Shown: piece by piece, positions 55,569-63,859 of the stretch | Layout: each line of letters opens with the position of its first letter | How positions within the stretch are numbered: the first letter of the stretch is position 1 | NCBI GenBank assembly: GCA_027485165.1 | Contig: JAIXRN010000032.1 | Coordinates: forward strand, 24,586 to 88,585 | Origin: Rubrivivax sp. | GTDB taxonomy: Bacteria; Pseudomonadota; Gammaproteobacteria; Burkholderiales; Burkholderiaceae_C | Length of the DNA: 64,000 nt | Direction: 5' to 3' | The notes under the pieces: generated by a model | Databases searched by the model: none | Seen by the model: only the letters and a program-made list of their open reading frames with translations | What the model was told of the DNA's origin: nothing | Made by a program: the position numbers and the translations under genes

Positions 55569-56942
55569 TTATTGATCAAAGCGAATGACAAAAGGACATG
55601 AAAGCCAGAGTACCTTGACCTGGTTGAACCTTGTATACTGCAGTGCGAGGTTGATCGTTGTTACGATTGCAAACATGGGCACCAGGTTTGGATCTAATAC
55701 CAGATCAAAGCCATTCCCATAGTTCTCCAGGATATCGCCGGCTACCGTTCTCACGTAGTCGAGGATCGCTTGCTTGGTGGTCACATCGTCAAGGAACGCC
55801 TTGATCGCAGTCAGGAGAGCTCCTGAGATGGTCGATGCCGTCTCACCGGGTAACAGGCTTTCGAGCTTGCTTACGTAACTCTGATGACCGCATATGGCCA
55901 TTGCAGCTGCCGTCAACAGCACACGCCCGACGGTGGCCTTTTGTTGGGACGCTACCGACAAGACTGCGCTTGGTGACAAGAACAATGTCTTTGCAACGGG
56001 TACTGGAGCATTTGTACTGACCGTTATCGCCAGTGAGGATCTCTCATTTGCTATGGTTCCTGTTACCGGGAGAGCATAGTTGGGCGTCAGAGTCGTGTAG
56101 AAACGGACGTTTGAAAGTGTCAAGTACCTTTTTGCATTGCTGGTGTCCCCGTCGATCGTCCTGACGACCACGGCGTATGCTAAGAAAGCTTCAGATTTGT
56201 TTGCCAATGCAAACGACTTTGTGGTCATGCTCGAGGTCCATGACACGTTTGACGCGGTATATATTTCCGTCCAATTACTTGTATAATTGGTACCATACAC
56301 TTTGAAATTGCGAGGGCCGCGGACAAAGCCATTGGTCATTGCCTGAATATCAACGCGATCTAGTGATGCTGCGTTCGGAAGTGTGATCGATACAAACGGA
56401 CCCGTGTACGGATATGACAGAATGTTATTGTTCGTGCGAATCCAGTTGTTCTGCGAGTCCCAGGCCGGGGACGTGCCAATGAGCGTGTTCCAACTGGCAT
56501 CAGTGGCAAAGGCGTCCGTGTGCAACGACCTGCCATACGATCCAAAGCTGTTCGCGGTATAATTCCCTTCCATGTTTGGCGCGTATACGTTGGATAGGCT
56601 CAGTTTGATCAGCGTGTTTGTACCTGTCAAAGTCGTTGGAGGTAAAGCCAATACGCTCGTTATATTGTTTAGTTCGACCTGCAAGTGCGCTGCGTTGTTT
56701 GCAGGCGGGGTGTTCTGGGCCGTGTATGTGTATATTCCTGTACTGATGTCGGATGTGACATCGTACCGAATGTTTCCTGGATCTGGAAAGGTCCTTGCCG
56801 GGGATAGGCTCAGTTGTAAGTATGCATCGCTCGGAAGGGTGCCCGAAACGCCAATGATACTATTGAGTGTAACAGACGTGGATATGATATCAGAGGTGAC
56901 TTGGAAACCAAGCGAAGTATTTAATCCTGTTCCGGTGCTCAT
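55569..56942 (-). CDS. Viral discoidin-like protein 2
   Basis: A 457-residue protein starting MSTGTGLNTSLGFQVTSD. A central region (about residues 125-285) has discoidin features: SWNTLIGTSPAWDSQNNWIR, FVSITLPNAASLDRVDIQAM, NFKVYGTNYTSNWTEIYTAS and YLTLSNVRFYTTL. Flanking parts are Ser/Thr/Val-rich like the neighbouring genes. It is divergent from the gene at 57042, with about 100 bases of A/T-rich DNA between. Likely a virion or attachment protein; this is inference. Confidence 0.7.
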   Translation of the reverse strand: MSTGTGLNTSLGFQVTSDIISTSVTLNSIIGVSGTLPSDAYLQLSLSPARTFPDPGNIRYDVTSDISTGIYTYTAQNTPPANNAAHLQVELNNITSVLALPPTTLTGTNTLIKLSLSNVYAPNMEGNYTANSFGSYGRSLHTDAFATDASWNTLIGTSPAWDSQNNWIRTNNNILSYPYTGPFVSITLPNAASLDRVDIQAMTNGFVRGPRNFKVYGTNYTSNWTEIYTASNVSWTSSMTTKSFALANKSEAFLAYAVVVRTIDGDTSNAKRYLTLSNVRFYTTLTPNYALPVTGTIANERSSLAITVSTNAPVPVAKTLFLSPSAVLSVASQQKATVGRVLLTAAAMAICGHQSYVSKLESLLPGETASTISGALLTAIKAFLDDVTTKQAILDYVRTVAGDILENYGNGFDLVLDPNLVPMFAIVTTINLALQYTRFNQVKVLWLSCPFVIRFDQ

Positions 56943-57041
56943 ATTTGCTCCGCGTTTATATTATCATTATTATTGTTGTTCTTTTATTTTTTTTCTGAGC
57001 TTACTGTACTACTACTTACTGTACTGTACTAGACAACGAAA
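56943..57041. promoter_or_regulatory. Divergent viral promoter region with TACTGTACT repeats
   Basis: The 99-base spacer between two divergent viral genes has a T-rich tract, then TACTGTACT-type repeats at about 57003-57030. It probably holds both promoters. Confidence 0.4.
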
Positions 57042-57728
57042 ATGTCTAATCTTGCCGACATGCTAGCAAGTCTGTCAACCGGTTCACGAAGGCTGCCATT
57101 GACCCAGCTGATTTCAGAGTGTCCAAAGCAAATGGACCATCTCTTGCGCGATCTCGTGCGCCTGGATGGAAACTGGAGAGTTAGATTCTCGTCACATGAT
57201 GAAAACGGTACAATGCCATTCACGCTTCATATTGCGAAAATGCTAGATATCTCCAAGCCATCAAGCTCACATAACATATTCCTTCTCGATGTATCAAGCA
57301 TGGGCGTTACATGGACTACAATGGTGGATGCGTCGAATATGAATACATACATGTTTAAAAGCATTACAGATGTAATTGAGAAAGGAATCCGTGAAAAGGG
57401 CATCCATAATATAACCGAACTGCTTGTCAAACACCTATGCAATAAGAGGCTTATGGCTTCAATGACCTTTGAAGTCGATGCCCATGATGCACATGCCCAA
57501 AAGACCCTGACAGATCGCTTTGATGCCATGATCCCACATCAATATGACTACAACAGAGTCAGAACGGTGACCAGGGCACATGATAGAGTGACTACTACTA
57601 CTGCCACCACTGGTGGCGTGAGAAAAGTTCCATCCGCATTCAAGCGCAATCAGCTCCAGAAGAAAATTCGAAACGTGGATGCACTTTCAAATCTTATGGC
57701 TTCAACGACGCTAAAAGGCAAAAAGTAA
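57042..57728 (+). CDS. Viral protein of unknown function
   Basis: A 228-residue mostly soluble protein starting MSNLADMLASLSTGSRRLPL. Segments MDHLLRDLVRLDGNWRVRFSS and HNIFLLDVSSMGVTWTTMVD suggest an alpha/beta domain; the C-terminus is basic (AFKRNQLQKKIRN). Not recognised. It ends 13 bases before a convergent gene. Confidence 0.75.
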   Translation: MSNLADMLASLSTGSRRLPLTQLISECPKQMDHLLRDLVRLDGNWRVRFSSHDENGTMPFTLHIAKMLDISKPSSSHNIFLLDVSSMGVTWTTMVDASNMNTYMFKSITDVIEKGIREKGIHNITELLVKHLCNKRLMASMTFEVDAHDAHAQKTLTDRFDAMIPHQYDYNRVRTVTRAHDRVTTTTATTGGVRKVPSAFKRNQLQKKIRNVDALSNLMASTTLKGKK

Positions 57729-57741
57729 CTAAAAAGAACCA

Positions 57742-58068
57742 TTAGATCTCATTAGAACCAGGATCCCGTTGAATCTTGACGCACTGTTGGAGCAGCGGAG
57801 ACCAGTCTCCTACAGAGACTCTCGTCAACGTCGTGCCAATGTTCCTTGCAATGCTGGCCAGCATGACCGTATCCACATAGAACCTATAGTCGGTCATCTT
57901 TGCTTTTCCATTTTCCAACGGCTGTATCCCCTTGATGCATGGATATTTAGTACCAGACAAGATAGCACGGGCACTCTCCTGGATCAGATGCCTGGTTGCA
58001 GTCGAGAGACTCGTCCAGTATTCAATCTCGCCTTGCCCGTTGTGGATGGCCCAAATGGTCTGAAACAT
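57742..58068 (-). CDS. Small viral protein of unknown function
   Basis: A 108-residue frame starting MFQTIWAIHNGQGEIEYWTS. No family recognised. It converges on the preceding gene. Called on start codon, length and viral-type base use. Confidence 0.6.
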   Translation of the reverse strand: MFQTIWAIHNGQGEIEYWTSLSTATRHLIQESARAILSGTKYPCIKGIQPLENGKAKMTDYRFYVDTVMLASIARNIGTTLTRVSVGDWSPLLQQCVKIQRDPGSNEI

Positions 58069-58189
58069 ATTGTGATATTGTGATGAAATTATAAGTACTC
58101 ATCCAAGTAATCATGCAAGTAAGTAGTCATGATATCCTTTAAACCGCTTATTATTGCCATGAACGTTATTATTAATAATAATCAAGAAG

Positions 58190-58227
58190 ACTAACAATAT
58201 CAACCAATATCAACGAATATCAACCAA
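58190..58227. repeat. Four 10-base AATATCAACC-like tandem repeats
   Basis: A run of units AATATCAACC/AATATCAACG lies 50-90 bases before the SLATT-like gene. It may be regulatory or a simple expansion. Confidence 0.55.
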
Positions 58228-58276
58228 CTTAAACTAGTACTTTGTTTCTATTTGCATATAGAATAGGGGCACCAGC

Positions 58277-58939
58277 ATGTATCCGCTACAAGACGATATG
58301 CCAAAAATAATAATAGAGGAGACTAGTACACCAATCCAGGACGCACCCGTGGAATATGATGATGCGATACTGCGGAATAATGTGGAAATCGCTCCAGTTG
58401 GTCAAGATCAAGAAAAAAAGGGAAATATGTCGATGGTCAAACGCCTAGAGAACAAGCTTAATGCAGACATCGGATTTGCTTGGTGGAACAAGTACGTAGC
58501 GGCTGCATTCTGGAGCAACCTCTCATTACCTCTCAACCTTACCATTACTCTGCTCACTGCGCTCACCACTGCCCAGACTGCAACAGAAAACCTGCTCCCC
58601 CGCAAATCATATGTAGCCCTTAGTATCGTAGCGCTCGTGATATCGGTACTCAATACGTTTTTCAGACCCCATACTCAGATGATGGAAAACATCAAGGTAA
58701 TGTCAAAATGGACAGAGTTCGGCAACAAGTTCGAGAGCATATACTATTCGGACTCGGACAGATCAAGGCTGAAAGAATACCAGGCTCTGCAGAACGAAAT
58801 CAACATGTACGAAAATTCGCAGAGCCCCGAAAGCAGAAACTTCCTAACGGACCTGATACATATCGTGGTCAGGGCATCATGTCTCAAGAAACGCGACAAG
58901 TGGCTTGATACTACTACTCTCGATAATTTAAATATTTAG
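58277..58939 (+). CDS. SLATT-like two-transmembrane protein
   Basis: A 220-residue protein. TM helices of about residues 72-100 and 112-130 are joined by a short loop and followed by a conserved helical segment (FFRPHTQMMENIKVMSKWTEF and YYSDSDRSRLKEYQAL). The pattern (WWNKY-AAFWSN, LTALTTAQTATENLL, VISVLNTFFRPHTQM) matches giant-virus SLATT proteins as I know them. SLATT is predicted to form membrane pores in bacterial conflict systems; its role in viruses is unknown. A long palindrome follows the stop directly. Confidence 0.8.
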   Translation: MYPLQDDMPKIIIEETSTPIQDAPVEYDDAILRNNVEIAPVGQDQEKKGNMSMVKRLENKLNADIGFAWWNKYVAAAFWSNLSLPLNLTITLLTALTTAQTATENLLPRKSYVALSIVALVISVLNTFFRPHTQMMENIKVMSKWTEFGNKFESIYYSDSDRSRLKEYQALQNEINMYENSQSPESRNFLTDLIHIVVRASCLKKRDKWLDTTTLDNLNI

Positions 58940-58941
58940 AA

Positions 58942-58965
58942 ATTTAAATATCTAGATATTTAAAT
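58942..58965. terminator. Perfect 24-bp palindrome after the SLATT-like gene
   Basis: A perfect self-complementary stretch with core ATATCTAGATAT begins three bases after the TAG of the gene ending at 58939. It could form a long A/T hairpin and mark the transcript end. Confidence 0.65.
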
Positions 58966-59133
58966 ATTTAGAAAAGGACTAGTAACAATATGGATCATGA
59001 TTAATGGTACTTAAAAACTCACTTTTACTATAGATATATACCAGTAACATATATATTATTATTATTATTATTGTAGGTTGTTTAGATCGTTGTTAAGGTT
59101 GTTTAGGCATCCGCCGAGAAGCCAGTGATCGCA
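58966..59133. other. AT-rich leader region of the pherophorin gene
   Basis: Contains a TTA microsatellite (about 59056-59072) and a GGTTGTTTAG direct repeat (about 59075-59105). No gene. Confidence 0.5.
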
Positions 59134-60354
59134 ATGGGGCTCTTCATGTTGATAGCGTTGTTGTTGTGTAGCGTAGCGCAAGCGGCCCAGTTTCCATATT
59201 GCAATTGCAAGAGGAACCTCGCATCTTCGCCGCTTCGGCTCGCGCCGGTAGCGGGAAGCCTTGTGCGAAAGGGGGTCGCCCACGACTGTTACGATATTGT
59301 CAGGGAATTCAGCACAACATGCACCGGGTCGTGTTGCAGCGCCGACGTGCACAAGATCTACTTCAATGCAAGCTCGGTAGCATGCAAGAGCTTGTCTACG
59401 CGCGCTGTACTGAACCCGGATACTCCCCTGGAGGAAACCAGGACCCTACAGTTTGCCATGGAAGCTAATCAAGGCTATGTATTGCGCATTAGCAAGCTAC
59501 GGTACGGACGAGACGCAACGCAAAATGGCAGTATTGGCAGGATCTGCTACTCTTTGGATGGGCTGGGTAAGAGTTCATGTTCAAAGGAAGACGTGTTTAC
59601 AAAGTATGCAATCTTCAACGAGAAGAATGATTGTTGCCCTACAGGATTCATCAGTTGGATGAGTCCGCTTACCCCTAACATTGCTGACCTTCCGCCTTTG
59701 CCGCCACCGCCTCCACCACCACCGCCTCCTCCGCCACCGCCCCCGCCTCCTCCTAGCCCTCTGCCTCCTAGTCCGCCTAGTCCACCTCCACCGCCTCCAC
59801 CTAGTCCTCCTCCACCGCCTCCACCTAGTCCTCCTCCACCTAGTCCTCCTCCACCGCCTCCACCTAGTCCTCCTCCACCGCCTCCACCCAGTCCTCCGCC
59901 CCCTTTCCCGCCTCCTCCAAAGAAAATATCATTCCCGTACTGCAAGTGTGATTCCAAGGACAGCGCAGCCCAGGCATGGCGCATGAAAGCGATGCCAAAT
60001 ATCAGCACCATGTGTTTTACCATCTCATCCGATGGACTTTGTACTGGAACGTGCTGCAAGAGCAATCTCAACAAGATCGAGATCGCGGGCCTCTCTACTG
60101 CATGTAGTATCAAGGCGATCGGTATGATTGAGTTAGACACCAGGAAGACCCTGGTTACTTCATGGTCGTGGCTTGACCGCAGTGTCCTTCGCATCGGGTT
60201 TAGCGCAGCGGGTTTAGGGAAGACCTCTCTTCCCTCGAATGTAAACGGGTATCAGGTGTGCATCAGTTCCAGGAACGTATGTGCACGTCCATGGGCATAT
60301 GCCATGTTCACCAGCAAGGGAAGCAAGTCGTGCTGTCCTGGATACAGGTTTTAG
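59134..60354 (+). CDS. Secreted pherophorin-like protein with Ser-Pro rod
   Basis: A 406-residue protein from ATG 59134 (a GTG at 59125 is in frame but unlikely in a eukaryotic system). A signal peptide (MGLFMLIALLLCSVAQA) precedes domain 1 (FPYCNCKR, CTGSCCSADVHKIYF, residues 20-180), a rod of about 75 residues with PPPPPPPPSPPPSPP repeats, and domain 2 (FPYCKC, GLCTGTCCKSNLNKIEI, residues 265-405). Pherophorins are hydroxyproline-rich extracellular-matrix glycoproteins of Volvox and Chlamydomonas. No introns are seen. Capture from a green-algal host is inferred; 3' hairpin follows the stop. Confidence 0.9.
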   Translation: MGLFMLIALLLCSVAQAAQFPYCNCKRNLASSPLRLAPVAGSLVRKGVAHDCYDIVREFSTTCTGSCCSADVHKIYFNASSVACKSLSTRAVLNPDTPLEETRTLQFAMEANQGYVLRISKLRYGRDATQNGSIGRICYSLDGLGKSSCSKEDVFTKYAIFNEKNDCCPTGFISWMSPLTPNIADLPPLPPPPPPPPPPPPPPPPPPSPLPPSPPSPPPPPPPSPPPPPPPSPPPPSPPPPPPPSPPPPPPPSPPPPFPPPPKKISFPYCKCDSKDSAAQAWRMKAMPNISTMCFTISSDGLCTGTCCKSNLNKIEIAGLSTACSIKAIGMIELDTRKTLVTSWSWLDRSVLRIGFSAAGLGKTSLPSNVNGYQVCISSRNVCARPWAYAMFTSKGSKSCCPGYRF

Positions 60355-60404
60355 GCCATACTTATGATTAGTCCGTACCATAAAACTAATTAAAGATCTT
60401 CAAT

Positions 60405-60423
60405 ACATATAGATACTATATGT
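60405..60423. terminator. Hairpin after the pherophorin gene
   Basis: ACATATAG-ATA-CTATATGT is an 8-bp perfect stem 50 bases past the stop and is followed by AAAAAA. Inferred transcript end. Confidence 0.55.
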
Positions 60424-60460
60424 AAAAAATACTACAGTACGAACTTCATCTTATTTGATA

Positions 60461-60955
60461 ATGGGTCAGGTATTCGGCAAGGGCCACGGGAACGAAGGCA
60501 AAGGTTCTTCGAACAAAGAGGAAAATCCTATTGCTAATATGAGCCTTGCCAATGGTACCAATCTGAACAATATGACCCATCATGATGCCGACAAGCCAAC
60601 AAGCACAAATGTTTTCTGTAAGAAGAAAAAGGCCATCAAGGATGGCATAAGGAGAAAGATCGAGGACCTCGAATTTCAGTTGAAAAGCACCAAGGTTGCT
60701 CACTTGGTAGAAATAGAGGCTATCAGAAAAGAGCTCAGAGAATCAAACGAGGCATTTAATTCAAACATGAAGACCAGGATGGATGCTGTAGAATCAGTCG
60801 TTCTGAGTCTCATCCAAGACCTGGCAACTTTCAAAGCGGTGTCGCAAAAGAACACCGAACAATACAACAAGACAGTCGGTGTAGTCGTCGAGGCGCTATC
60901 AAAAAGTCAACAAAACGTAAACAATGGTACTAGTACTACTAGCGACGACACGTGA
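60461..60955 (+). CDS. Viral coiled-coil protein with possible N-myristoyl glycine
   Basis: A 164-residue protein starting MGQVFGKGHGNEGKG; Gly2 could be lipidated but residue 6 is Gly rather than Ser/Thr, so this is weak. The Asn/Lys-rich head is followed by a long coiled coil (about residues 50-125: KIEDLEFQLKSTKVAHLVEI, LRESNEAFNSNMKTRM). Unknown function. Confidence 0.75.
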   Translation: MGQVFGKGHGNEGKGSSNKEENPIANMSLANGTNLNNMTHHDADKPTSTNVFCKKKKAIKDGIRRKIEDLEFQLKSTKVAHLVEIEAIRKELRESNEAFNSNMKTRMDAVESVVLSLIQDLATFKAVSQKNTEQYNKTVGVVVEALSKSQQNVNNGTSTTSDDT

Positions 60956-60986
60956 GCGAGAGAAGAGAAGTATCACGGCTTTTTCT

Positions 60987-61002
60987 CATTACTTTTGTAA
61001 TG
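60987..61002. terminator. Short hairpin after the coiled-coil gene
   Basis: CATTAC-TTTT-GTAATG, a 6-bp stem, lies 32 bases beyond the stop of the preceding gene. Confidence 0.4.
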
Positions 61003-61046
61003 GCACTTATTAATTAAAAGTCAATTGTTTTAGTTATATTATTATT

Positions 61047-61481
61047 ATGAATATTAGACCTGACACATCGAAATTTGCGCATAAAACCATGACACAGGAG
61101 CTTGTCATCCGTGGGATCAAAATATTTGACATTGGATACATCACATGTATTTACTTTGTAATGGGGCTAGTATGTGCCATTGCTCTTGATAAATTCTTTG
61201 GAAAGTATGATGTCGATTCTGCAGAGAAGAAGCCTTTCTGGAGAATCCTGCTCGAGGCCATAGCCTATGTATGGCTTCTTGGTGTCCTGGCGTACTTTGC
61301 ACGGAACATTGCAGAGTGTATTCCATTTGCTTTAGAGGGATTTTACGGATACCAACACAACCTGGTAAAGGAGCTAGCATCCGGGTCAATATTCATGACG
61401 ATATTAATGTTTTACTCGACAAATTTGCAAGATCGCCTGCGTTATCTGTACTCGCGTGCAACAAAGGCCAAGAAACCATGA
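61047..61481 (+). CDS. Small multi-TM viral membrane protein
   Basis: A 144-residue protein with hydrophobic helices near residues 27-48, 67-90 and 112-126. IYFVMGLVCAIALDKFFGKYD and PFALEGFYGYQHN resemble a conserved membrane protein of many nucleocytoviruses as I recall them. Virion membrane location is inferred. Confidence 0.7.
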   Translation: MNIRPDTSKFAHKTMTQELVIRGIKIFDIGYITCIYFVMGLVCAIALDKFFGKYDVDSAEKKPFWRILLEAIAYVWLLGVLAYFARNIAECIPFALEGFYGYQHNLVKELASGSIFMTILMFYSTNLQDRLRYLYSRATKAKKP

Positions 61482-61501
61482 TGCGGCCGTAGAAACAATG
61501 G

Positions 61502-61530
61502 GGCGGCAGGGGCGGATGACTTAAAGAAAA
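61502..61530 (+). repeat. 29-nt element, copy 1
   Basis: A 29-base stretch containing ATGACTTAAAGAAAA and a GGGGC core recurs at 63705-63733 with three differences. Both copies lie 21 and 59 bases past a plus-strand stop. Possibly a transcription-end or processing signal. Confidence 0.6.
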
Positions 61531-61638
61531 ACGAGGCGTCTCGCTCGACTTTCAATGATATTGTCGTTGTATCAATGGGGTATCTTGTCGTTGATGAGGG
61601 CTGTTAGCGGAAAAAAAAGAAAAATAAAAGGGAAAAGT

Positions 61639-62619
61639 TCAAATTGAGAGCTTCTTTGCAGCTCTCGTGGGGCAAAACCTGCTGGTTTCATTTATGACCA
61701 TCCATGTCAGGTCACGCAAGCACTTTTTGTACTCTTCAGAGTTAATATCATAATTGCGCATGTTGTCAAACCATGCTTCTATCTTGTTGAACAGAGCACT
61801 CCCAAACTGCTCTCGTAGCTTGTCCTCATTGTTACCCATGTGGTAGTCCAGCATATCATAGTTGTTATCAAATACCTTTCTTAGTACCGTGTCGCGGTCG
61901 CTGAGGCGCCAGGATCCTCGTTCGTAGATAGATACCCCCTTGTGTTTCAACGCGTCCGATTTACTGGCTCGGATGTTTTGGTTCTCAGGATGATTGTTGT
62001 GAAAGTGAACCGCCTTGGCGAGTTCCACGATGCCCCGTCCCTTATCTTTCAAGCATTGGGTCAGGAATGCATCGCTGATATAGGCTCTATTCTCACATCC
62101 AAAAGGCGCAACAAACACGTTGATGGTACTCTGTCTATTATCAACGTTTGTTTGGTTCACAAAGGTGTTGATATTGTACTGTGTGGTTCCGTCGTCGACG
62201 ATACCGTTACCGGCAGATACCTGCTTGTTACCAGATGTATCGATGAGTTGTTTCACCATTTGCTCAAGAACATGCATGCGTTGCTCCATTGCTTTTCGAA
62301 TCTCAACGTCGACGTCCATGCCTAATAATACCGGATCGCTTTCTTTGTTTCCGAAACATGATTGCTGAGAGAGGCTTAAAGAACTCAAGTTCGTGCATGT
62401 CATGGTCAATGCATCAGGATCGGGATAAGGATCAATGTTGGAAAGATCATCACCGCTCACAAATGATGGCTTTTCTGTACAAGCTTTCTGATGGCGGTAC
62501 TTGCTTTCCTTGTATGCATATGCGCGACCGCAATGTTCGCAAAAGTACGACCTGGTTATACTGTCCGCGGTCCGGCGACCACGTCTTGAGTTATTCGAGT
62601 TATTGGAGTTATTCGCCAT
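61639..62619 (-). CDS. Giant-virus C2HC zinc-finger protein
   Basis: A 326-residue protein from ATG 62619. The N-terminal zinc finger has Cys27, Cys30, His43 and Cys47 (CEHCGRAYAYKESKYRHQKAC). A coiled coil lies near residues 100-130, followed by a C-terminal domain with FVAPFGCENRAYISDAFL, VELAKAVHFHNNHPENQNIR and YERGSWRLSDRDTVLRKV. The same finger-plus-domain layout recurs in many Mimiviridae and related viruses, in my knowledge. Probably nucleic-acid binding. NNS tripeptide repeats at the N-terminus come from a 9-base repeat. Confidence 0.85.
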   Translation of the reverse strand: MANNSNNSNNSRRGRRTADSITRSYFCEHCGRAYAYKESKYRHQKACTEKPSFVSGDDLSNIDPYPDPDALTMTCTNLSSLSLSQQSCFGNKESDPVLLGMDVDVEIRKAMEQRMHVLEQMVKQLIDTSGNKQVSAGNGIVDDGTTQYNINTFVNQTNVDNRQSTINVFVAPFGCENRAYISDAFLTQCLKDKGRGIVELAKAVHFHNNHPENQNIRASKSDALKHKGVSIYERGSWRLSDRDTVLRKVFDNNYDMLDYHMGNNEDKLREQFGSALFNKIEAWFDNMRNYDINSEEYKKCLRDLTWMVINETSRFCPTRAAKKLSI

Positions 62620-62793
62620 TGGAGACAATTTTCTGATGCCAAATTGGACCTCTTCATTCAATATTATGGACCGTTCGACTTTAAGTAAGTTGAGTTTAGG
62701 GGTATCTGTCTCAAGGTTCGTACATATTATTTTCTTGCTTTATATTAATTACTACATTTTCCTGTAATTCTATTAATTTTTCTGTAATCACAA

Positions 62794-63645
62794 ATGGGCC
62801 TCCTAAAAGCTACAAAAAAGATATTTGCGCAAAAGTTTGATTCCAAAACAGCGGGGTTAGCTGTACTTGGTGGAAAGATAGCAGATTCCACTGGAAGTGC
62901 GTTTGATCGGACAAAAGAAGGAACTGCATCTATCCTTAGCGGTATTAAGGACCTATCAAAGAAAGCAGGGCAGGCAGTCAAGGAAACTGCTTCAAAAGTA
63001 GGCCAGGGGGTACGTGATCTGAAACACGAGATGGATGATGCCGATGCTGTCAGAGATCAGATTTACTATAAAATGGCATCCATAAAGTCAAAGGCAACGA
63101 ACCTATTCAATTACCTCTGGTCGGTGTACACAAACAATGGCAAGGACGCCGATCCAAAGAAAATTGCTACGGCCACCGAGCTCTGGCACGAGCTGATTAC
63201 TCTAGCTCTGTACCCCACTATGAAGAAGATGGCATACCACGGTTCGAATGAAATGACATCTTATGATACTGAGAACTCACGCGCGCGCAAGATTGTAAGA
63301 TCATATATTGCGCATCAACGTGCAGTCAATAGCGTAACTGACAAGGATACTGATACCAAGATTAGGTTTGATATCGATAAATATATGTCCACGACTCCTC
63401 AGAACTTGCAAAAAGCTGTGCGCGTTCGCCCTGGCAAGCTCCTAAGTGCCATTGCCTCTGAAAAGAAAGTTAAAGAAGATTTTGCCAATGCACCTAAAAA
63501 GCATGCCAGGAAAACAAAAAGGGTAGAAAAGACCCCAAAGGCATCATTAGGCAGGGCCAAGACGGTAAAAAAGACAGCAAAGACAAAATCAACACGGCCT
63601 AAAAATACCCGTGGTATTCGTGAGCTGCACTCGCTTGCATTTTAA
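62794..63645 (+). CDS. Basic viral protein with Lys-rich tail
   Basis: A 283-residue protein starting MGLLKATKKIFAQKFD. Residues 1-90 are helical with Ala/Lys/Gly; residues of about 85-225 form a globular helical part; the last 60 are Lys/Thr/Arg-rich (AKTVKKTAKTKSTRPKN). This composition fits a DNA- or core-binding virion protein, but no homologue is recognised. Confidence 0.75.
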   Translation: MGLLKATKKIFAQKFDSKTAGLAVLGGKIADSTGSAFDRTKEGTASILSGIKDLSKKAGQAVKETASKVGQGVRDLKHEMDDADAVRDQIYYKMASIKSKATNLFNYLWSVYTNNGKDADPKKIATATELWHELITLALYPTMKKMAYHGSNEMTSYDTENSRARKIVRSYIAHQRAVNSVTDKDTDTKIRFDIDKYMSTTPQNLQKAVRVRPGKLLSAIASEKKVKEDFANAPKKHARKTKRVEKTPKASLGRAKTVKKTAKTKSTRPKNTRGIRELHSLAF

Positions 63646-63704
63646 ACATCCTGTAAAAATCAAGTAAATGGTCGACTTTTATTGATATTATGGTCATTTT
63701 TCAA

Positions 63705-63733
63705 GGCGGTAGGGGCAAATGACTTAAAGAAAA
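63705..63733 (+). repeat. 29-nt element, copy 2
   Basis: Second copy of the element at 61502-61530; 26 of 29 bases match. Confidence 0.6.
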
Positions 63734-63859
63734 TATAAAAAGACATGCCTCCTTTGAACCAGGATATCATGATAACTCAAGGGTTGCACACTCGCAAAGG
63801 TGGTTTAAAGAAAATCTCAATGTGCACTTTTTTGTTTAAGTATACCAGAGATACAAAAG

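Noticed and set aside
59547..60194. Glycine-rich minus-strand frame opposite the pherophorin rod
   Set aside because: It is the antisense shadow of the Pro-rich repeat.
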